Made by a program: the position numbers and the translations under genes. Positions 58,795 through 64,000 of a DNA stretch of 64,000 nucleotides are shown here, piece by piece (within the stretch, counting starts at the first letter, position 1; each line of letters opens with the position of its first letter). Origin of the DNA: Anaerozeibacter quisquiliarum (GTDB lineage: Bacteria; Bacillota; Clostridia; Christensenellales; Aristaeellaceae); assembly GCA_051162045.1 (NCBI GenBank), contig JBISDI010000015.1; one strand, given 5' to 3'. A model generated the notes under the pieces. The model did not search any database and was not told the DNA's origin. It saw only the letters and a list, made by a program, of their open reading frames with translations.

Positions 58795-59281
58795 GGGTGC
58801 GACCTTTCCAAAGCGGGTGCTCCAACTGCACGAACGCATGCCCGTACGGCCGGCGGATGCCCAGATTGCGAAAGCCGACCTTGTGACACAGGCCGAGCAT
58901 GACCGCGTCGTCCGCCCTGCTCATCAGGTTCATGCGCGTATACCCCCGGCGGCGCGCCCACGACAGCGCCGCGGTCATCACGGAGCGGCCCAGCCCCTGG
59001 CGCTGGCACTTGGGATGCACGCACAGCCGCGCCAGCACGCAGGCGCGCGCGTCCGGTGCGTCCTCGGGCCGCGCCGCCTCCAGCAGCGACACCGCGGCCA
59101 CGATCTCGCCCGACTGCCGCGCCACATACAGCCCGTTAAGATCGAGGTCATGCTCGGCCGCCTCATAAGAAGGGCCGTCCCCGGCGTCGGCGTTCAGCTC
59201 ACCGTGCAGCGCGCAGGCGCGGTACAGCGCCAGCACCTGATCTATGTCCTCATGGTGAGCCCGATTCAATATTGCCTTCAT
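58784..59281 (-). CDS. GNAT-family N-acetyltransferase, probably leaderless
   Basis: 165 residues: the acetyl-CoA motif A is LARLCVHPKCQRQGLGRSVM, preceded by ARQSGEIVAAVSLL and followed by VGFRNLGIRRPYGHAFVQLE. Substrate unknown. The ATG at 59281 has no ribosome-binding site, and the predicted transcription start is within about one base of it, so the mRNA may be leaderless. First gene of the GNAT/GrpE-like/Hsp70-like group; it overlaps the next gene by 11 bp. Confidence 0.88.
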   Translation of the reverse strand: MKAILNRAHHEDIDQVLALYRACALHGELNADAGDGPSYEAAEHDLDLNGLYVARQSGEIVAAVSLLEAARPEDAPDARACVLARLCVHPKCQRQGLGRSVMTAALSWARRRGYTRMNLMSRADDAVMLGLCHKVGFRNLGIRRPYGHAFVQLEHPLWKGRTHEF

Positions 59282-59288
59282 AGGCGGT

Positions 59289-59317
59289 ATTTTAGCACAG
59301 TTTCTCCGAAGATACAA
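59289..59317 (-). promoter_or_regulatory. Promoter of the GNAT/Hsp70-like operon
   Basis: Minus-strand TTGTAT (59317-59312) and extended -10 TGCTAAAAT (TAAAAT 59294-59289), 17-bp spacing. Transcription should begin at about 59282, at the ATG itself. Confidence 0.6.
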
Positions 59318-59320
59318 CCG

Positions 59321-59349
59321 TTGCGGGACGGGAGAACCTATGTTATAAT
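59321..59349 (+). promoter_or_regulatory. Promoter of the envelope operon
   Basis: TTGCGG (59321-59326) and extended -10 TGTTATAAT (TATAAT 59344-59349), 17-bp spacing. Its -35 is only 3 bp from the opposing -35, so the two promoters stand back to back. Confidence 0.7.
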
Positions 59350-59387
59350 TGCTCCAAAGCACCGCACATAAAGGAGGCTACAGATCG

Positions 59388-59933
59388 ATGGGATGGTTCG
59401 ACAGCCCGGAAGAACGACAGCGCAAGGACAACCTGCGCCTGCTCGAGGACAAGCGGGTGGCGTTTGCCAAGCGCCTGCGCGAAATGGGGCTTAAGTCCGA
59501 CCGCGCGCTCTACTGCCAGGTGGGCGGCGGCTTTCACGGCATTGCGCTGTGCGGCAACCAATTTGTATACATCACCGGTCCCGCACCGGGCGAGGACGCC
59601 GACTTCACCGCATCGGTTCATTCGGGCGTCTCGATCCAAACCGAGCAGGTGACCGTTCCCTCGGAGGGCATGGGCGGCATCCTGGGCTTCGGCAAGCGCG
59701 GCGCGCAGGGCTACAGGCTGCATTTGCACTTCCCCGACGGCACGGACGGCGAGCTCGAGTTGCTGTCGGGCATGAATTGCGTGTACGAGCACGACAAGGG
59801 AACCGACCTGCTGTTTGACGCGGGCCGCCGCCGGGGCGACGCCAACTTTGTGTGGAATTTCAGGCCGATCGAGCCGCGCGCCGTCAAGGCACTGCTGCAG
59901 CGCTGGCTGACGGCGCTGGGGGACGCGATCTGA
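59388..59933 (+). CDS. Hypothetical 181-residue protein
   Basis: Not recognised. N-terminal charged helix (MGWFDSPEERQRKDNLRLLE), then a mainly beta part (about 40-150) with QVGGGFHGIALCGNQFVYI and GMGGILGFGKRG, and a final helix. No signal peptide or membrane helix, so probably cytoplasmic or membrane-associated; a PH-like barrel is possible (inference). AAGGAGG ten bases before ATG 59388. Coupled to the next gene through TGATG. Confidence 0.8.
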   Translation: MGWFDSPEERQRKDNLRLLEDKRVAFAKRLREMGLKSDRALYCQVGGGFHGIALCGNQFVYITGPAPGEDADFTASVHSGVSIQTEQVTVPSEGMGGILGFGKRGAQGYRLHLHFPDGTDGELELLSGMNCVYEHDKGTDLLFDAGRRRGDANFVWNFRPIEPRAVKALLQRWLTALGDAI

Positions 59934-61474
59934 TGAGGCGTTTGCGTACGCGCATCCCGGCCTTATTGCTCTGCGCGCTGCTGACGGCGCCGGGGAGCTT
60001 TGCCGCCGCGCAAGCCGACGCCGGAGGGCTGCCCGCGACGCTGGGGACGGGCCGGCGCGCGGAAGCGCCGACGCGGCGCGAGGGCACGCTGACGCGCGAC
60101 GCCGACGTGTGCGAGTCGCCGGGCGGAGCGGTGCTGGCGCGGCTCCCGGCGGGTACGCAAATCGCGGTATGCGCGATGGGCCAGGGTTGGTTCGAGGTCG
60201 AGTACCGGCTGCGGCGCGGCTACGTCGATCGCGGCTGTCTGGCGCTCGACGGGGACGCCACCCCGGGGCTTACCGGCCGCACGCTGTACGCGGTCACCCA
60301 TGCGACGTTTACGCCGAGCGCGGGCGGCGAACCGCAGGCGCTTGAGCCGGGCGACCGGGTGCTGCTGTTCGGCATCGACAAAGATCAGGCGCGCGTGGGG
60401 TTCGAAGGCCGCGCCGGCAGCGTGCCGGCGGACGCGCTGGCGATGGACGAGGAGCGTTGCTACCGGCTGAACGTGCCCGGCGACTCGATCGAGGATTTGC
60501 AGTTAAGGCTCGAGGCGCTCGGCTACTACGACGGCCGGCCCACGGGCATCTTCGACGCGCAGACCGCCGAGGCGGTGGTGCGCTTCCGCGCCGAGGCGGG
60601 GTTCGGCGACGCCTTCGCCCTGGACGACGCGGTCAACGCGCGCTTGTATGCCGCCGACGCGCCGCCGTGCCCGCTGACGGTTTCGATGCTGCAAATGGGC
60701 GACAAAAGCGATGCGGTCGCGCGGCTGCAAGCGCGCCTGGCCGCGCGGGGCTACCTGAAAGATCCCGCGCCCGGCCGCTACGACAGCCTGACGGCGCAGG
60801 CGGTGATGCTCTACCAGTCGGTCGAACGGCTGCCCGAGACCGGCGCAGCCGATCGGGTGACGCTGCGCCGGCTGTTCTCGCGTGAGGCGCGCGCATTGCC
60901 GGCGGGCAGCCTCGCCGCGACGCCTGAAAACGCGCCCCGGCTGCCGGGCGGGGTTCGAAATGTCGACTGGTTCGAGGGCGATGTGGCCCGGGTGTTCGCG
61001 ATCGGCACGGTCGCCACGGTCACCGACGTGCCCACCGGCATCAGCTGGCAGATCATGCGGTGCGGCGGCTACAACCACGCCGACGTGCAGCCGCTGACGG
61101 CCGGCGACACCGAGCTGTTCCGCCAAGCGGCGGGCGGCACGTGGACCTGGATGCGCCGGCCGATCTGGGTGACGATCGGCGCTATCCGCTACGCGGCGTC
61201 GATGAACTGCATGCCGCACGGCAACGGCGTAATCAAGGACAACGCCTTCCCCGGCCACCACTGCGTACATTTTTTGAATAGCCGCACCCACGGCACCAAT
61301 CGCATCGACGACCGCCACCAGCTATGCGTATCGGTCGCCACGGCCAGCCTGAGTCATCAGCCGGCGGCGCTCGCCGCCTGGACGGAGATGGTCAATACCT
61401 ACTACACAAACGAGCCCGACGAGGCCGAACAACTGGCGGAGGCCGCCCCGGTGCAAGGCGGAGCGTACCCATGA
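59933..61474 (+). CDS. Secreted SH3/peptidoglycan-binding protein with a conserved C-terminal domain
   Basis: 513 residues. Signal peptide 1-27; an SH3-like domain (about 50-105); a second SH3-like part (110-172); two PG_binding_1 repeats (184-224 with LQLRLEALGYYDGRPTGIFD, and 256-303 with LQARLAARGYLKDPAPGRYD); then a 130-residue domain (342-470) rich in conserved His and Cys (NHADV, MPHGNG, GHHCVHFLNSRTHGT). The last domain recurs at the end of clostridial peptidoglycan-binding proteins (recollection) and may be a metal-dependent wall enzyme (inference). Overlaps the PAP2 gene (ATGA). Confidence 0.85.
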   Translation: MRRLRTRIPALLLCALLTAPGSFAAAQADAGGLPATLGTGRRAEAPTRREGTLTRDADVCESPGGAVLARLPAGTQIAVCAMGQGWFEVEYRLRRGYVDRGCLALDGDATPGLTGRTLYAVTHATFTPSAGGEPQALEPGDRVLLFGIDKDQARVGFEGRAGSVPADALAMDEERCYRLNVPGDSIEDLQLRLEALGYYDGRPTGIFDAQTAEAVVRFRAEAGFGDAFALDDAVNARLYAADAPPCPLTVSMLQMGDKSDAVARLQARLAARGYLKDPAPGRYDSLTAQAVMLYQSVERLPETGAADRVTLRRLFSREARALPAGSLAATPENAPRLPGGVRNVDWFEGDVARVFAIGTVATVTDVPTGISWQIMRCGGYNHADVQPLTAGDTELFRQAAGGTWTWMRRPIWVTIGAIRYAASMNCMPHGNGVIKDNAFPGHHCVHFLNSRTHGTNRIDDRHQLCVSVATASLSHQPAALAAWTEMVNTYYTNEPDEAEQLAEAAPVQGGAYP

Positions 61475-62298
61475 GCTCGGCCGGCAAGTACATTTTGCCC
61501 GGCACGCTGATCGGCCTGATGGCGCTGGGCGCGGCCTTCGACCTGCCCATCTCCCGGGCGTTCCACGCTCCGGACAGTCTTTTCGCGCGCTTTTTTGCGG
61601 CGTTCGGTCAGTTTCCCAGCTACGCGCTGGCGGCGTTCTCGTTCTTTGCGCTCGCGGCTGTGCGCCGCTCGGGCGGACGGGCGTTCGGCGCGCCCGACGC
61701 GGCATGGGTTGCGCTGGGCCTTTTTGCCTGCGCGCTCGCGCCCGGCCTGGCGCTGATCGCGCTGAACCTGCCGCTGCGCTGGGCGGCGCCGCTGGGCCTT
61801 GTGCTGGCGTTGCCGCTGTGGCGGACCGCCCGGCGCTGGGCGCGCGGCGATGCAGCCGCACTGGCCAAGGCCGCGCTGGTCATCGCGCTGACCATGATCT
61901 TTCAGGAGGCGGCGGTACAGCTGATTAAGCTGCTCTGGGGCCGGCCTCGCTACCGGACGATTTTGGCCGACAATGCGGCGTTCCTGCCCTGGTTCCGGCC
62001 GGCGGGCCGCGCGCTCGGCGAGGCGTTCAAGTCGTTCCCCTCGGCCCATTCGTCGGACGCCGCGGTGACGGTTTGCGCCATGCTGCTCGCACCCTTCGTC
62101 CCGGCGCTGCGCGGTCGGCAAGGCATTGTGCCGGCGACCTGTGGCCTGTGGACGGTCTGTGTGATGCTGTCGCGCATCGCAGCCGGCGCGCACTTCCTGT
62201 CGGACGTGGCCGCCGGCGCGCTGATCGCGCTGTTGGCCTACCGCGTCGCGCGCCGATTGGCCGATCGGCCCGGCTTCATGGGGAGGTGCGGATCGTGA
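61471..62298 (+). CDS. PAP2-family membrane phosphatase
   Basis: 275 residues with about six helices. Motifs: KLLWGRPRYR (KxxxxxxRP), FPSAHSSDAAV (PSxH) and SRIAAGAHFLSDVAAG (SRxxxxxHxxxD), all complete. Such proteins dephosphorylate undecaprenyl pyrophosphate, phosphatidylglycerol phosphate or lipid phosphates. Next to a DgkA-type kinase, undecaprenyl phosphate recycling is likely (inference). Confidence 0.92.
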   Translation: MSSAGKYILPGTLIGLMALGAAFDLPISRAFHAPDSLFARFFAAFGQFPSYALAAFSFFALAAVRRSGGRAFGAPDAAWVALGLFACALAPGLALIALNLPLRWAAPLGLVLALPLWRTARRWARGDAAALAKAALVIALTMIFQEAAVQLIKLLWGRPRYRTILADNAAFLPWFRPAGRALGEAFKSFPSAHSSDAAVTVCAMLLAPFVPALRGRQGIVPATCGLWTVCVMLSRIAAGAHFLSDVAAGALIALLAYRVARRLADRPGFMGRCGS

Positions 62299-62729
62299 AG
62301 CAATTGCTGTTCAGCTTCGCCTGCGCGCTGCGCGGCATGCGCCGGGCGCTTAAAAGCGAGCGCAACTTGCAGATCCACCTGCTGGCGGCGGGCGCGGTGT
62401 GCGCGCTGGCGCACCTTTCCGGCGTCGAGCCCTGGGCCTGGGCCGCGCTGATCTCGTGCTCGGCGCTGGTCGTAGGCGCGGAGTTGCTCAACACCGCGCT
62501 CGAGGTGCTGGCCGACCGCGTGGAGTCCAAGAAAAACGCCCTGATCCGCGACGCCAAGGACGTCGCGGCCGGGGCGGTGCTTTGTTGCGCGATCGGCGCG
62601 ATCGCCGTCGCCTGCGTGGTGTTCCTGCGCGCGGAGGTGTTCGCCACCCTGTCGCGCCGCCTGCCCGCGCTCGCGGGGCTTGCCGTGGTCGCGCTCTTCA
62701 GCCTTGTTTGCATCCTGCGCAAGCGCTGA
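62295..62729 (+). CDS. dgkA: DgkA-type diacylglycerol/undecaprenol kinase
   Basis: 144 residues, three to four helices. ALRGMRRALKSERNLQIHLL and GAELLNTALEVLADRVE, then RDAKDVAAGAVL are the DgkA family motifs with the catalytic Glu. In Gram-positives these are mostly undecaprenol kinases. GTG 62295 overlaps the PAP2 stop (GTGA) and has GGGAGG eight bases upstream. Slightly long because of an extra C-terminal helix. Last gene of the operon. Confidence 0.93.
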   Translation: MKQLLFSFACALRGMRRALKSERNLQIHLLAAGAVCALAHLSGVEPWAWAALISCSALVVGAELLNTALEVLADRVESKKNALIRDAKDVAAGAVLCCAIGAIAVACVVFLRAEVFATLSRRLPALAGLAVVALFSLVCILRKR

Positions 62730-62733
62730 CTCA

Positions 62734-62756
62734 AATCCCCCCCACAAGGGGGGATT
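62734..62756. terminator. Hairpin at the end of the envelope operon
   Basis: AATCCCCCC paired with GGGGGGATT around a short CACAA-type loop, five bases after the dgkA stop and before the convergent zinc-ribbon gene. No T-run on the plus strand. Confidence 0.5.
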
Positions 62757-62778
62757 GGCATCCCACCCCATCAATCGA

Positions 62779-63039
62779 TCAGCGCTTCCCCCACCGCTTA
62801 AGCATCGGGAAGAATCCCTGCATCGAGGCGCGCGCCTTCTCCTCGGTCATGCCTGGGTTGCCCTGCACCATGTGAGGCACACAGAACTCGATCATCTCGT
62901 CCATCGTCACGTCGGAGGTAAATTGACCGGCCTGATAGCAGTAGTGGCAGAAATCCGCGCTCCGGCGGCCGTCCGCCTCGGTGCCCAGCGTCGCGTCGTC
63001 GATCGGCATCCCGCAGGATTGACAAAAGCGCATCTCCAT
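62779..63039 (-). CDS. Zinc-ribbon protein
   Basis: 86 residues. Four-cysteine ribbon: CQSCGMPIDD and CHYCYQAG, followed by a short helical domain (TMDEMIEFC, MTEEKARASMQGFFP). This is the putative zinc-ribbon family (zf-ribbon_6/PF12674 type), often fused to or beside WYL or other regulators; function unknown. GAGGGGG precedes ATG 63039. It is followed upstream by a WYL regulator on the same strand. Confidence 0.88.
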   Translation of the reverse strand: MEMRFCQSCGMPIDDATLGTEADGRRSADFCHYCYQAGQFTSDVTMDEMIEFCVPHMVQGNPGMTEEKARASMQGFFPMLKRWGKR

Positions 63040-63107
63040 GGATATGTCCCCCTCTCATTTGGTGCCCCCATTATACCGCGCATACCCTGACACGGCATGT
63101 CAGCTTT

Positions 63108-64000
63108 TCAGGAAAACGATGAATCATCGTTCCCCTGATACATCGCCCACACATTTTTCGCCGCCTCGCGCAGCAGCAGGCGCATCCACATAGGTTCGAG
63201 CAGCTCGACCCCGGCCCCGAACGACAGCACGTGCGACATAAGCCACGTCCCGGCCGGCATATGCGCGGTGACGCGCAGCGTGCCGTCGTCCAGCACCTCG
63301 ACGCATCCCTCGTCGAACTCGTCGTACACGCGGTAGGCCAGCCGGGGCGCGAACAACAGCACCACCTTCTCCGCCGAACCGAGGCGGACGCCGGGCTCCG
63401 CCGCGGTCTGCGGGCGGGGCGGCAGCGGCCCGCTCGCCGCGCCCAGCTCGACGCCCCGCATGCGGTGCAGCTTGAACAGCCGCCAGTCCCGTCGCGTCGC
63501 GCAAAAGGCTTCCAGGTACCACGCCTGCGACTTGTACATCAGCCGCGAGGGACTGACGGTGCGCCGCTCGACGTCGCCGGAACTGGCGGCATAATCGAAC
63601 GTCAGCGTAAGCTTCTGCGAAAGCGCGCGCACGACGGCGTCGAACTTCTCCGCGTCGCGAGCCTCGCTGCCCCAGCGCGAGAAGTCGACCGACAGCCAAT
63701 CGACGTCGGTCTCCCCCATCGGCGCGCCCAGTTTCTTGATAAGCGCCGACATCTCTTCGGGCCGCGCGGCCGACACGCTCTTGAGCGCCAGCCACAGCCG
63801 CTGCCGTTCCGATTCGCTGAGCAGCGACTTGTCGAGCGTGTACCCGGCCATCAGCCCAATGCCGCCGCCGTGCCCCGCCTGCGCGTACACCGGTATGCCC
63901 GCGCCGCTCAACGCCTCCACGTCGCGGTACACCGTGCGCACCGATACCTCCAGCCGCCGCGCCAACTCCGGCGCGCTGAGCATCCCGCCACCCATCAGCT
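63108..64000 (-). CDS. HTH/WYL-domain regulator (YafY type), 5' end cut by the window
   Basis: At least 297 residues. N-terminal helix-turn-helix (SAPELARRLEVSVRTVYRDV then GAGIPVYAQAGHGGGIGL), then the WYL domain (SPSRLMYKSQAWYLEAFC, with RDWRLFKLHRM) and its C-terminal extension. The ATG at 63995 gives MGGGMLSAPEL, about 15 residues short of the usual start (…LLxLL), so the true start is probably beyond the edge. WYL proteins sense nucleic acid or small molecules; the natural target is likely its own gene or the zinc-ribbon gene (inference). Confidence 0.9.
   Translation of the reverse strand, partial: LMGGGMLSAPELARRLEVSVRTVYRDVEALSGAGIPVYAQAGHGGGIGLMAGYTLDKSLLSESERQRLWLALKSVSAARPEEMSALIKKLGAPMGETDVDWLSVDFSRWGSEARDAEKFDAVVRALSQKLTLTFDYAASSGDVERRTVSPSRLMYKSQAWYLEAFCATRRDWRLFKLHRMRGVELGAASGPLPPRPQTAAEPGVRLGSAEKVVLLFAPRLAYRVYDEFDEGCVEVLDDGTLRVTAHMPAGTWLMSHVLSFGAGVELLEPMWMRLLLREAAKNVWAMYQGNDDSSFS

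Overview
The window reads as one contiguous piece of chromosome from a high-GC member of the Bacillota, most likely a Clostridia-type anaerobe. Three things suggest this. The gene order yicC-gmk-rpoZ-coaBC-priA-def-fmt-rsmB-rlmN-stp-prkC-rsgA-rpe (5.7-19.2 kb) is the classic Firmicutes cluster, here without remA. The order miaB-ylbF-mutS-mutL-miaA with ynbB and lexA alongside (22.2-31.4 kb) is also typical. The radical-SAM/DUF2344/RNase G trio (31.4-35.2 kb) is a common clostridial arrangement. The species cannot be fixed from sequence alone; Christensenellales-like lineages are one possibility (inference). Coding density is very high, with many ATGA/GTGA stop-start overlaps. I saw no tRNA, rRNA, phage, insertion sequence or true CRISPR array.

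Layout. 0-5.7 kb: XpaC-like membrane protein, divergent from yerC-pcrA-ligA. 5.7-19.2 kb: a plus-strand housekeeping operon for nucleotide, CoA and translation functions, ending in a Ser/Thr phosphatase-kinase pair, rsgA and rpe. 19.2-21.9 kb: minus-strand asparaginase and an Xer-type recombinase, preceded by a 35-bp tandem array, a cluster of hairpins and a tiny cysteine-rich gene. 22.1-35.2 kb: lexA with a visible operator, then the minus-strand block ynbB/miaA/mutL/mutS/ylbF/miaB and rng/DUF2344/radical SAM. 35.3-39.3 kb: gdhA and late cobalamin genes cobT-cobS-cobC. 39.3-41.1 kb: cell-wall amidase and a TetR regulator. 41.2-43.7 kb: repeats and a glycosyltransferase/acyltransferase pair. 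43.7-49.8 kb: pepP-efp-CD1247-like-ybaB-recR-trxB-ABC exporter. 49.9-54.3 kb: a ferric-type ABC importer. 54.4-59.3 kb: HerA-like ATPase, then a GNAT / membrane GrpE-like / membrane Hsp70-like operon. 59.3-62.7 kb: a divergent plus-strand envelope operon (unknown protein, SH3/peptidoglycan-binding protein, PAP2 phosphatase, DgkA-type kinase). 62.8-64 kb: a zinc-ribbon protein and a WYL regulator cut by the window edge.

Most genes are conserved housekeeping functions. The best candidates for something undescribed are the membrane-anchored Hsp70-like protein translationally coupled to a membrane protein with a GrpE-like C-terminus (56.0-58.8 kb), apparently read from a leaderless GNAT-first transcript; the recombinase gene whose upstream region is a 35-bp hairpin-bearing tandem array plus interlocking inverted repeats (21.3-21.7 kb); and two related ~120-160 bp palindromic elements placed between co-directional genes at 48.0 and 55.9 kb. 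Other notable details are a new-looking LexA operator over the lexA -35 box, a miaA gene with no ATG/GTG/TTG start that preserves its P-loop, and a 59-residue eight-cysteine protein with its own consensus promoter.
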